From Lachnospiraceae bacterium (GTDB lineage Bacteria; Bacillota; Clostridia; Lachnospirales; Lachnospiraceae), in the NCBI GenBank assembly GCA_017634175.1, contig JAGBNY010000012.1, positions 1-34,414 on the forward strand: a DNA stretch of 34,414 nt, in the 5' to 3' direction. How positions within the stretch are numbered: the first letter of the stretch is position 1; each line of letters starts with the position of its first letter. Below the pieces are notes generated by a model, which was given only the letters and a program-made list of their open reading frames with translations, was not told the DNA's origin and ran no database searches. This document shows, one piece after another, positions 1-8,394 of this stretch. Both the position numbers and the translations under genes were made by a program.

Positions 1-2
1 CA

Positions 3-1187
3 GCGGCGGTCGGTTCCGGAGTTGCTGTGAAATCGGCAGCTATTGCGCTGGCGGTTGCAGTGACAGGGGCAGGAGTCGGCGTTGGAAGCCATGTACTCAA
101 TGAAAATGGAATGGTGAGCGAAGCTTCAGTGTCATATAATTCTGAGTATGATTATGAGGAAGAGGATGACGACGAAGAAGAAGTGCTTGCTGAGGCTATC
201 GATTCTGCTTCTGGGGATGCGGTAATTGTCTCATTTAACTCTGCTGAGTCGTCAGATGACTACGTAGAAGTAGTTGCTGGCGAGGAAGTAGGAATTGTTT
301 CTGAGAATGAGATTATTTCAGAAGAAACGGTTAGTTCGCCTAATGTTGAGGATGTAGAAATTGTGACTGAGGAACCCTTGGATTCCGTAAGTGACAATGA
401 GGTTATTGAGAAAGAACCTCAAAGGAGTGAGAGCGAAAAACAGGAAGTTAGTTCCAATAAAGTGAATGAAATTGGTAAAACTGATGAGTCTGTGAGCAAA
501 AATGCTCTAATTCCGGTATCTTCTAATGAGGCGGCTTATAAGGTAACTGAAAAGGCTAAGAGCTATATAGCGGAGTCTGTTGCTTCTATGGTTCTTTTGA
601 CAGGAAGTGAGAATTATGATGGTCCTGTCAGCAATGACCAATTGAAGATTTGGCATGAGGGGGCGAGTAAATATATCGCTTCAGTCAATGCGGATGTTGG
701 TCAGAACTTTGGTAAAACTATCAGGGAACCTATTATTTACGAGGCAGTGAAAAAAGATAATCGCATTACTGTGAGCGGTAGCTTCGTGATTGATACGACG
801 AATGTGATTGGTGAGAAAACTTCTGCGATTTATATATTTAGCTTGGGTGGTGTCAAGGACACTGGCGAGGTTAGGTATGGAAAAATTCAGAGTGACAATC
901 TGAAAGTTGTAAATATATCACAGCAAGAAGCATCTAATAAGGTCTCGAAATCTATAAGTTCTAATGAAAGTATACAAAGCGAGCCGTCTGTTTCAGTTAA
1001 TGAACCTGATCAAGCCTCTAGTGTAAGCAGTAATATGCCGAATGTTGTAGAGGGCGATGATTTTGGTGAGGTGGGTTCAGAGACACCTTCTATTATAGAT
1101 TATCCAGTAGAGGGTGAAATTTTAGATTCTCTTATAGGGAATTCAATGAATGTTGTGGAGTCAGCTCCCGCTATGATAATTGAATAA
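3..1187 (+). CDS. Membrane-anchored acidic low-complexity protein, 5' end cut off by the window
   Basis: The frame is open from base 3 with no plausible start in the window, so this is the C-terminal part of a longer gene. The first GTG, at 27, lies inside the hydrophobic stretch and is probably not the start. The visible protein begins with an Ala/Val/Gly-rich membrane segment of about 25 residues. A very acidic linker follows (EEEDDDEEE), then about 300 residues rich in Ser, Val, Asn and Glu. A short motif recurs throughout: V-S-(S/D/E/K/V)-N, as in VSENE, VSDNE, VSSNE, VSKNA and VSSNM. A less repetitive block near residues 180-295, counted from the GTG, may be a small folded domain. The likely topology is a cytoplasmic N-terminus, one membrane pass and an extracellular tail. 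I do not recognise the family. A C-terminal extension of a sigma factor or anti-sigma protein is conceivable, but the decisive N-terminus is missing. A terminator follows. Confidence 0.7.
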   Translation, partial: AAVGSGVAVKSAAIALAVAVTGAGVGVGSHVLNENGMVSEASVSYNSEYDYEEEDDDEEEVLAEAIDSASGDAVIVSFNSAESSDDYVEVVAGEEVGIVSENEIISEETVSSPNVEDVEIVTEEPLDSVSDNEVIEKEPQRSESEKQEVSSNKVNEIGKTDESVSKNALIPVSSNEAAYKVTEKAKSYIAESVASMVLLTGSENYDGPVSNDQLKIWHEGASKYIASVNADVGQNFGKTIREPIIYEAVKKDNRITVSGSFVIDTTNVIGEKTSAIYIFSLGGVKDTGEVRYGKIQSDNLKVVNISQQEASNKVSKSISSNESIQSEPSVSVNEPDQASSVSSNMPNVVEGDDFGEVGSETPSIIDYPVEGEILDSLIGNSMNVVESAPAMIIE

Positions 1188-1237
1188 ATATAATTCTTGG
1201 GACTTAATTGTCCCTATAGCACATCTGATAAAGTGAG

Positions 1238-1282
1238 AAAACCTCTGTCCTGAGACATATGCTCCAGGGTGGAGGTTTTTTA
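1238..1282 (+). terminator. Intrinsic terminator after the acidic membrane protein
   Basis: AAAACCTC pairs with GAGGTTTTTT. The stem continues inward through TGTCCTG and CAGGGTG, including three G-U pairs, around a 12-base loop. The T-run on the plus strand fits termination of the upstream gene, and the A-run on the other side would allow weak bidirectional action. Confidence 0.85.
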
Positions 1283-1380
1283 ATTTCCGTCTGTGCTGTC
1301 CTAGTGGACTGCAGAGGGAGTAGCATGAGTTTGCGAGTCTTTGGGGAGATATTTGCACAGGCGGTTTAATTTGGAATAAC

Positions 1381-1410
1381 TTGCAGTGATTTGCATAGAG
1401 GTGATATAAT
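1381..1410 (+). promoter_or_regulatory. Promoter of the four-gene unknown operon
   Basis: TTGCAG (1381-1386) and TATAAT (1405-1410) are 18 bases apart. The -10 is extended, with TG at 1402-1403. Transcription would start near 1417, before the ATG at 1458 and too late for the TTG at 1422 to be a comfortable start. Confidence 0.7.
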
Positions 1411-1457
1411 ATAAAGAGATTTTGCAGTTTGACAGGGTACGTAGGATTGTACATCAT

Positions 1458-4400
1458 ATGCCATTTTCATTTAATGATAAATTTGAATATGAAACAGGTT
1501 CCTTGATATTTCCTGAAAAAGAAATATCCATCGAGGCCCGTTTAGGCGAGAAAATAAAGGGTCTATTTCATATAATCTCAGGATCCGATCTTTCAGCAGA
1601 GGGGACGATCCTGACTGAGACTTGGAGGATCTCTTGTGATAGGGCTGATTTCAATGGCGAGAGCGTAGAAGTCCACTATGATATCGATGTTGAAGGGCTG
1701 GACAAGGGAGACCAGATTCATTCAGGAATTGTCGTTCTTTCTGACAGAGGAGAGTATAGGATACCAGTCAAGGTGTCTATCGTAAAGGATGTGGTTGATT
1801 CATCGGTAGGCAGGATTGACAATCTCTTTCATTTCACGAATTTAGCGAGAGCGGACTTTGAGGAAGCAACCAAGATTTTCTATACGCTTGGATTTGTTGA
1901 TATTTTTCGAGGCTCCGACAAGCGTTTCAGGAACGATTATAGGGCTTTTTCGGAAGAAAAGAATGAATTCTCTGATGCCTATAAGTCGAACGTTGAGGAA
2001 TTTCTTGTGGCAGTAAGAAAAAAGGTACCCATGACTTTTTCTGTGCTGCAAAACGAGGTAAGTATAGAGAACCTCACAGATGGGGGCGAGCAAAGAGGTA
2101 AGCTCGGCATCATGAGAAGCGGATGGGGATATACCTCTCTTACCATTCAGTCGGATACAGATTTTCTTGTGCCGCTCGTATCACATATAATGGACGATGA
2201 TTTTGATGGAAATAAGGCTTTTATTCCATACGAGATTGAATGGGATCTATTGCATGCTGGCCGGAACTATGCGGCATTGAATATAAAGAACGGCCGCAAC
2301 GATATAAAGGTGACTTTCTCGGTTAGTAAAGCAGCGCCGAAGTCGATCGAATCAAAGTCCAAAAGACAGGTCGAAAAATTATTTTTAGATTTAGAGAAGG
2401 AATACATCAAGTTCAGGTCCCATAAGAGTAAATCAGCGCAGTGGTGCATGCTTTCTCTGGATATATTGGGCAATATCCTCGCAATTGACCGAGAGAACAC
2501 AATGGCAAGGATCTTGAAGACCCAATTCTTGATATTGGAGGGAAAAAGGAGAGACGCCGAATACTTTTTGAATCATCTTAGGCGGGAATTCGATTTCAGG
2601 AACGCTACGGATGAAGAGATGGCTTGCTTTCATTATGTCAAGGCGTGTTTCACAAAAAATATTGCTGATGTGAAAAAAGCGGCGGAGGATGTAAGTAAAC
2701 TTCTAAAGGCAAACCCCGGTTCTTCGCTGATTCTCCTAATTTTAATTTTTACCGATGAGGAATTGGGAAAGAATTTGGACTATAAGCTCTGGCTCTTAAG
2801 GAGGTGTTTTGAGACAGGTTCCAGAAGCCCCTTGATTTATATGGAAGCTATTTCAATTTTCATAGCTCGTCCAGCCTTAGTGTCCAAAATATCGGAATTT
2901 GAACTTCAGGTTCTTACTTTTGGGATTAAATATGGAATAGTTTCAGAAAAACTCATTCTGACCATAGTAAGAGGCATTGAAACGATAAAATATTTTGACC
3001 GGCTCTTGATGAAAATTTCGGACGCTTACTATGAGAGGTATAAATCGGACGAACTATTATATGCTTCCTGCGTATATTTGATAAGCCATCAAGTGATTGA
3101 TTCAAAGTACTTTCCTTGGTATTCTAGGGGAGTGGCAAGGGAACTGAAGATTACCAGGTTATATGAGTATTACATGGAGACGCTTCCTGATACATTCAGA
3201 GGAATCCTTCCCCGGGAAATAATACTATACTTCAGCATGGGCTCAGAGCTCCCGGATAAAAAGCAGGCTGCATTTTATGCCAACCTGATTCGCTATGGCA
3301 ACAGTAATGGGGGAAATGTACTATATTCGCTTGCAGAACAGATTCTTGAATTCGCAATAAGGTCGGCAAAAGAGCGATGCATTGACAAGAACTATTGTCT
3401 GATATATGAGTTTGTGAACGCAAGGATAGAGGCTGATGGCAAAAATAATTTTTATAAGAATCTGGGTGACTTGGTATTTTGCCATCAAATCGTAACCAAT
3501 GACAAAAATATTAAGAGGATTATCCTTATAGAGGATCAGTTTGTCAAGGCACGGACTGCAGATGTCGAGAATGGTACAGCCATAGTCACGATTTATGGAG
3601 GGGACTATTCAATCTATTTTGAAGATGAGGATGGAAACAGGCTGTCATACGCTGAGGGGTGCAAGGACATAGCCCTTTTTAACGTGTCCTATTTTACGGA
3701 CTGTTTAAATCTGAATTCTTTTTCTAGTATCGGAGCGGCCTTTTGGCTCTGCGGTGCAGGCCGCAGATACATGAATGTGAGCGATGAGAACATAGATTTG
3801 ATTCGATTTGTGCTAAAGTCAGATGAATTGACCAGAGAGTACAGGATGGGGTATGTCACCCTGATTTTGCAATATTATTATGATAATAATAAAATGGATG
3901 AGCTGGATGATTTCCTGTCAGAGCTAGAGACAGACGTAGCCTCGCTCGATGCTTCTTTAAGGGGAGAGCTTATTCGTTTTCTCTGCATAAGGGATGAACA
4001 TGAGAGAGCCTATGCGTTAATAAGAAAAAATGGCACAGAGCATGTGGATCCCAAAGTAACCGTGCGTCTTGCGAGCCGCGTTATTTCCGATAGAAAGGAC
4101 GATCCGCGCCTGGTCTGCATTTGCTTTGAAGCTTTCAGGGCTGGGAAATACGATGAGGAAGTCTTAAGCTACCTGGTGAGCCATTATCAAGGAACCGCTC
4201 GTAATTTGAGGGATATTTGGCTCGCTGCCAGGCGTTTCGGTGTTCCCTGTGAGGTCATCGAAGAGAGAATATTGAATCAGGTCCTCTTGACCAGGATTTT
4301 CATTGGTGAAAGGGATGATATATTTAAGAGCTATGTGAAGAGGGGGGCAAGCAGCAAGGTTGAATATGCCTATCTCACCTATAGTTCTTATGAATTCTTT

Positions 4401-5042
4401 GTCAAGGGAAGAGTCACGGATGAATTCATATTTGAGCATTTGATCTCGCTGGCCATGCAGGGGGAAGAAATTCCAGAAATCTGTGCGCTCGCCATAACCA
4501 GTCATTATGCTGATAAGTCTGAGTCCGATATATCTCCCAGGATAAGGAAGGTGATTATCCAGCTTATAAGGAAGCTGCTTAAATCAGGGATAATTTTTGA
4601 GTATTTCAAGAAATTTGAATTCGCAAAGGACGAGTTATTGCTCTATGAAGACCGCACCTTCATAGAATATAGGACTGAGCCCAATCGAAAGGTGATGCTG
4701 TATTATAGGATTCTGGATGAGGGGCGGGAAGAGGACACTGATTACAGACGTGAAGAGCTTCAAAGCCTTATAGGGGGGATTTATGTCCGTCAGTTCGTGC
4801 TGTTTTCTAATGAGATGCTCCAATACCATATCACGGAAGAGGAGGATGGGACAGAGCAAACTGTGATTAGCGATAAGGCAGTGCCCGGTAAATGGGACGA
4901 AAAGGCCGAAAAATCCCGATACAACTTAATAAATGAGATAATTTACAGTGCTGAGAATGGGAACGAGTTCTATTCAAGGAACTTAATTTCGGATTATAAG
5001 AAGAAAGACAATGCGGTTATGCGTATGTTTACGTTAAAATAA
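1458..5042 (+). CDS. Very large beta-sandwich/helical-repeat protein, DUF5717-like
   Basis: This 1,194-residue cytoplasmic-looking protein has no signal peptide or membrane segment and opens the four-gene operon. Residues 1-115 are beta-rich, with an Ig/ASH-like ending (GxYRIPVKVSIV type). A second beta region follows to about 315. From about 320 there is a long run of helical-repeat character resembling TPR/HEAT solenoids. A small beta insertion lies near 700-730, and the extreme C-terminus is beta-rich again. I chose ATG 1458 because the longer reading frame starts at a TTG only a few bases after the predicted transcription start. The ribosome site is weak at either start. From memory the size, the layout and the Hsp70-like gene directly downstream match the clostridial DUF5717 family, whose function is unknown. 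A scaffold role is my inference. The next gene starts 4 bases after the stop. Confidence 0.8.
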   Translation: MPFSFNDKFEYETGSLIFPEKEISIEARLGEKIKGLFHIISGSDLSAEGTILTETWRISCDRADFNGESVEVHYDIDVEGLDKGDQIHSGIVVLSDRGEYRIPVKVSIVKDVVDSSVGRIDNLFHFTNLARADFEEATKIFYTLGFVDIFRGSDKRFRNDYRAFSEEKNEFSDAYKSNVEEFLVAVRKKVPMTFSVLQNEVSIENLTDGGEQRGKLGIMRSGWGYTSLTIQSDTDFLVPLVSHIMDDDFDGNKAFIPYEIEWDLLHAGRNYAALNIKNGRNDIKVTFSVSKAAPKSIESKSKRQVEKLFLDLEKEYIKFRSHKSKSAQWCMLSLDILGNILAIDRENTMARILKTQFLILEGKRRDAEYFLNHLRREFDFRNATDEEMACFHYVKACFTKNIADVKKAAEDVSKLLKANPGSSLILLILIFTDEELGKNLDYKLWLLRRCFETGSRSPLIYMEAISIFIARPALVSKISEFELQVLTFGIKYGIVSEKLILTIVRGIETIKYFDRLLMKISDAYYERYKSDELLYASCVYLISHQVIDSKYFPWYSRGVARELKITRLYEYYMETLPDTFRGILPREIILYFSMGSELPDKKQAAFYANLIRYGNSNGGNVLYSLAEQILEFAIRSAKERCIDKNYCLIYEFVNARIEADGKNNFYKNLGDLVFCHQIVTNDKNIKRIILIEDQFVKARTADVENGTAIVTIYGGDYSIYFEDEDGNRLSYAEGCKDIALFNVSYFTDCLNLNSFSSIGAAFWLCGAGRRYMNVSDENIDLIRFVLKSDELTREYRMGYVTLILQYYYDNNKMDELDDFLSELETDVASLDASLRGELIRFLCIRDEHERAYALIRKNGTEHVDPKVTVRLASRVISDRKDDPRLVCICFEAFRAGKYDEEVLSYLVSHYQGTARNLRDIWLAARRFGVPCEVIEERILNQVLLTRIFIGERDDIFKSYVKRGASSKVEYAYLTYSSYEFFVKGRVTDEFIFEHLISLAMQGEEIPEICALAITSHYADKSESDISPRIRKVIIQLIRKLLKSGIIFEYFKKFEFAKDELLLYEDRTFIEYRTEPNRKVMLYYRILDEGREEDTDYRREELQSLIGGIYVRQFVLFSNEMLQYHITEEEDGTEQTVISDKAVPGKWDEKAEKSRYNLINEIIYSAENGNEFYSRNLISDYKKKDNAVMRMFTLK

Positions 5043-5046
5043 AGAG

Positions 5047-6324
5047 ATGAGCGATGGAAGAGTCGTCTTTGGGATAGATTTGAGGGACGACATTACACAA
5101 ATTTCATATTGTACTGGGCCGGAGGAGGGTGTTAGGACCTATTCTGTGTCCTCCGGGATAGAACTTTTCTCTATACCTACTGAGGCGGTCAAGCTGCCGG
5201 ATGGAGAATGGTGCTTTGGGGATGAGGCGAGGGAGATGTCGAATATCCATGGATTGCCCCTTGTCACGGATCTTCTGTCGAGAGCAGTGGATAAATCCTA
5301 TTATAGAGACAGAGATTCTTCTGAGGATTCCGTTGTAGTTTCCAATCCTGAGAAGCTTTTAGGCGACTTTTTGTCTTTTGTCACCTATCTTCCGGATATT
5401 CCCGGGGACCTGGAGGTTGTGGAAGTGGTCGTGACGGTGGAAGAAATGAAGCCGAACATACCTTCAGTGATTACCAGGGTATTGAGACGTTCCAGAGATG
5501 ACATTAAGTCAGTCCGATGCATAAGCCACGATGAGAGTTTTTTTTATTATTCTCTCAATCAGCCAATCGACCTTTGGCAGCATGGCGTTCTCCTTTATAA
5601 ATTTAATAAGGACGTATTTCTGGAAAAGAGACTCATTATAAGCACGGACTCGATTCCGGCCGTGGCGAAAGTTGAAACTGTAGAGCATCCGGAGATGCTG
5701 ATATATTCAGATAATGAGGGCAGTGAAAAGGACGAAGTTTTCGGAGAGATTGCGGAAACGGCTCTTGAAGAGAAGACTTCCTCTGTATGCGTCACGGGCT
5801 CTGGCTTCGATGGGGGCTGGGCTAAGGGCACCTACAAGCTTATGTGCAGGAAGACCAGGGTATTCCAAGGGCAGAATCTTTTTACAAAAGGGGCTTGCTA
5901 TGCGGCTTCTGAAAGCATCTTCATGTTGAATATTCAAAAGCATTATATTTTTTTCGATGAAAACAAGCTCAGGGTGAACGTGGGAATAAGGGCTTTTGAC
6001 AACACGGGCTGTGAAAAAGTCATTTGGGCTGTTGATGCCGGGAATAGCTGGTATGATTCAAGAGCACAAAAGGACGTACTTATTGGGGAAGATAGGGAGA
6101 TGTTTGTGGTTTTGCATAGCGTATCCTCGAGAAACGAGAGAAATACCCTCCTGCGGCTGGATTGGCTGCCTGAAAGGCCAGAGCACTGCAGCAGGGTCAG
6201 AATGGAATTCTTCTTTAAGTCCGTTTCAGAACTCATTATAAGGATTAGCGATCTGGGGTTTGGGAGCTTTTTTCGCTCTTCGGGGATAGTCAGGGAAGAA
6301 TGCCTGGATTTGGACGGTATGTGA
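5047..6324 (+). CDS. Hsp70/actin-like ATPase-fold protein, DUF5716-like
   Basis: The 425-residue protein opens with VFGIDLRDDITQISYC, which resembles phosphate-1 of the actin/Hsp70 ATPase fold (hydrophobic-G-I-D-L-G followed by a strand). Next comes an Hsp70-like segment mentioning peptide defaults and levels (PTEAVKLPDGEWCFGDEA). The usual second Gly of the phosphate loop is replaced by Arg-Asp, so nucleotide hydrolysis may be weak or lost. A VTGSGFDGGWA segment near residues 249-259 could be the adenosine or phosphate-2 region. The C-terminal ~120 residues are beta-rich and could be a binding domain. ATG 5047 lies 4 bases after the previous stop, has no strong ribosome site and is probably translationally coupled. 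The placement next to a DUF5717-like gene suggests DUF5716, recalled from memory. Hsp70 proteins commonly work with TPR partners, and one is encoded immediately downstream. Confidence 0.75.
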   Translation: MSDGRVVFGIDLRDDITQISYCTGPEEGVRTYSVSSGIELFSIPTEAVKLPDGEWCFGDEAREMSNIHGLPLVTDLLSRAVDKSYYRDRDSSEDSVVVSNPEKLLGDFLSFVTYLPDIPGDLEVVEVVVTVEEMKPNIPSVITRVLRRSRDDIKSVRCISHDESFFYYSLNQPIDLWQHGVLLYKFNKDVFLEKRLIISTDSIPAVAKVETVEHPEMLIYSDNEGSEKDEVFGEIAETALEEKTSSVCVTGSGFDGGWAKGTYKLMCRKTRVFQGQNLFTKGACYAASESIFMLNIQKHYIFFDENKLRVNVGIRAFDNTGCEKVIWAVDAGNSWYDSRAQKDVLIGEDREMFVVLHSVSSRNERNTLLRLDWLPERPEHCSRVRMEFFFKSVSELIIRISDLGFGSFFRSSGIVREECLDLDGM

Positions 6325-6327
6325 TAT

Positions 6328-7107
6328 ATGGTATATGAATGCTTGGGAGAGATAGCCGAGAACCCATACATCATTAGCTCTGTAGGAATCGGAATCAGGA
6401 CTATTGAAGAATTGGCTTTTTTCATTAAGGAGAATCCGCTATTCATAGATGATTCAATTTATTGCAGCGAACTTTGCGTATTTATAGACCGTGAATTAGG
6501 ACTTAAAGCAATCTCCGATAAACTTGGCAAAATCCTCAAAGAAGGCAAGGTGAATGGCATAGAGGAATTCGCTGCCTGCATTTTGGAGAATACGGGCTTT
6601 GCTGACGATAAAGAGATAGATTCCTTGAGAAGCATGATAAAGCTAGGCCCCAAAATATCGCTGGGAGCTAAAATGAAGCTCAGAGGGGATATTGAGATGA
6701 AGTATGGGCATTTGGCAGAGGCTGCTGTCCAATATAATGGAGCTATAGATATTCTGGATGAGGAGAAAGAAAAAAAATTAGCGTCGGAGATTTATCACAA
6801 TGCCGGTACTGCATTCGCCAGGCTATTCTATTTCAAGAAGGCAGCAGAGTACTATAAAAAGGCCTATGAAATCTATCCAGAATCCAAGGATTCCTACGAA
6901 CAGTACTTATTTGCCTTAAAACTCTCCATGGATGACAGATCAGGGGAAGACTTCGCTTCATACGTTATTAAGAATGAAATTAATGCGGATGATGCAGCGG
7001 CGGCGTCCGCAAAGGCGGACAAAATCTTAAATGCCTATGAGGGAGAAGAAATTTCAAGTACGATGGACAAGATACACGAATTGGAAATGGATTACAGGGA
7101 AACTTAA
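6328..7107 (+). CDS. TPR-repeat protein of the unknown operon
   Basis: A 259-residue soluble protein. Residues about 115-200 carry at least two tetratricopeptide-type helical hairpins. The clearest are GHLAEAAVQYNGAIDIL and FKKAAEYYKKAYEIYPES, with the typical A-x-x-Y-x-x-A-h-x-h-x-P spacing. The N-terminal 110 residues are helical without a recognisable motif, and the C-terminus is a charged helix. The start is 3 bases after the preceding stop and the stop overlaps the next ATG by one base (TAATG), so expression is coupled to both neighbours. TPR proteins mediate protein-protein contacts and often bind Hsp70-type proteins. A link to the Hsp70-like product upstream is inference from adjacency. 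Confidence 0.8.
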   Translation: MVYECLGEIAENPYIISSVGIGIRTIEELAFFIKENPLFIDDSIYCSELCVFIDRELGLKAISDKLGKILKEGKVNGIEEFAACILENTGFADDKEIDSLRSMIKLGPKISLGAKMKLRGDIEMKYGHLAEAAVQYNGAIDILDEEKEKKLASEIYHNAGTAFARLFYFKKAAEYYKKAYEIYPESKDSYEQYLFALKLSMDDRSGEDFASYVIKNEINADDAAAASAKADKILNAYEGEEISSTMDKIHELEMDYRET

Positions 7108-8327
7108 TGGGCTTAATTGGCTGGATAAAGAATAAATTCGGTTTCGGCAAGGGAGAAGATCTGGAGGGAGATCCTTTGCCCTTTGGCTTGAGTGAAGACG
7201 AAGAAGGCGGGGAAGGGGCTGAAGAGGTACGATATAAGCCCATTCGCAGGTCTGCAATTAATATCCACGATTCAAAGGACCGAGAAGAATATATCAAGAG
7301 CTGCTGTACGCAGATAGTGGAAGCCACGGATGAGATAGAGAAAGCTACCATGGAGTACCGTTTGGTCACAAACTACCTCACGGATATAGAGGTGGTGGAA
7401 AAGCTTCCACAGGAAATGCGATCCAAGATCAATGGTACTGCCATCAGGATAGTGAATCTGGAAAAGGATACGGCTGCCAGGGCAAAACAGGGCAGCAAGA
7501 TCCCTGAAGAAAAATATTTCATTATACTGAAGCATGAGAAAGAGGTGAATGGCGACCTCGAAAGGATGCGTGAGAACGAGCATTTCCAGGGGCTCATAAG
7601 GTCGGATCTTTCGAAGCTGGAGAGCGAGAAGGCTGTAACTATCTATAGGATAGATGAGCTGCGGGGCAAGGAGCAAAATGCGAGATCCATGGCGATCCTT
7701 ATCACGGCAGCCGGAATCCTTACTGCGGTAATCCTCGCTGTGCTCCAGATGTGGCTTCGCTTCAATACCGGGATTGGCTACATTCTCCTTTGCGCAGCGG
7801 CGGCACTGTCCTATACCTTTCTCTATGTGAATTTCTCGAATGCGAGGCAGGAGCTAAGGCAAAAGAGGAATTATCTAAATGCCGTCATACATAAGCAGAA
7901 CGTGGTAAAGATTCGCTATGTGAATAATACCAATCTATTGGACTACGAATATCGTAAGTACCATGTAAACCACTCAGATGAGCTTGAATACTTCCTTGCG
8001 GCCTTTCAAGATGAAAAGAAGGCCAGGCGATTCTTGGAGAAGGCGGATGGTGAGATTGGGGATGAAAAGAGGCATTTGGTCAAGCTCCTTCGCACGCTCA
8101 ATCTAAACGACCCCAATATCTGGGTGAACCAATGCGAGGCATTAGTTGATCCCAAGGAAATGGTGGAGATACGCCACGACCTGATTCAAAGGCGTCAGGC
8201 CGTCAGGAAGAGGATTGAGTACAATACTGAGAACAGAGACGCTTCTAAGGATGAGATAAGCGGAATTGCCAAGGAATACCCGGAATACGGGGAAGAGATT
8301 CTTGGAATAGTTTCTAAATATACTTAA
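7107..8327 (+). CDS. Coiled-coil membrane protein with two central membrane segments
   Basis: A 406-residue protein with a short amphipathic N-terminus (GLIGWIKNKFGFGKG) and an acidic, Gly-rich linker to about residue 40. Long charged coiled-coil-like helices run from about 55 to 190. Two membrane helices follow at about 195-216 and 222-242, separated by a very short loop. A second helical, charged region runs to the end. The short loop implies that both coiled-coil halves face the cytoplasm. The start overlaps the preceding stop by one base. It is the last gene of the operon. The two-pass hairpin could tether the large soluble products to the membrane, which is inference. I recognise no named family. 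About 67 bases separate it from purB, with no clear terminator, so read-through is possible. Confidence 0.8.
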   Translation: MGLIGWIKNKFGFGKGEDLEGDPLPFGLSEDEEGGEGAEEVRYKPIRRSAINIHDSKDREEYIKSCCTQIVEATDEIEKATMEYRLVTNYLTDIEVVEKLPQEMRSKINGTAIRIVNLEKDTAARAKQGSKIPEEKYFIILKHEKEVNGDLERMRENEHFQGLIRSDLSKLESEKAVTIYRIDELRGKEQNARSMAILITAAGILTAVILAVLQMWLRFNTGIGYILLCAAAALSYTFLYVNFSNARQELRQKRNYLNAVIHKQNVVKIRYVNNTNLLDYEYRKYHVNHSDELEYFLAAFQDEKKARRFLEKADGEIGDEKRHLVKLLRTLNLNDPNIWVNQCEALVDPKEMVEIRHDLIQRRQAVRKRIEYNTENRDASKDEISGIAKEYPEYGEEILGIVSKYT

Positions 8328-8394
8328 TTCAATACAGCAGTGGGATTGCCGTAGAATTACGTTAAACCTACATGCGTATGATAGGAGGCAAAAA

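Noticed and set aside
5943..6446. 167-codon minus-strand frame across the end of the Hsp70-like gene
   Set aside because: It crosses the junction of two well-supported plus-strand genes, has no ribosome site and no recognisable domain.
8328..8394. Possible promoter or purine riboswitch before purB
   Set aside because: The only TATGAT overlaps the ribosome site, and the gap is too short for a purine aptamer. Expression may come from read-through.
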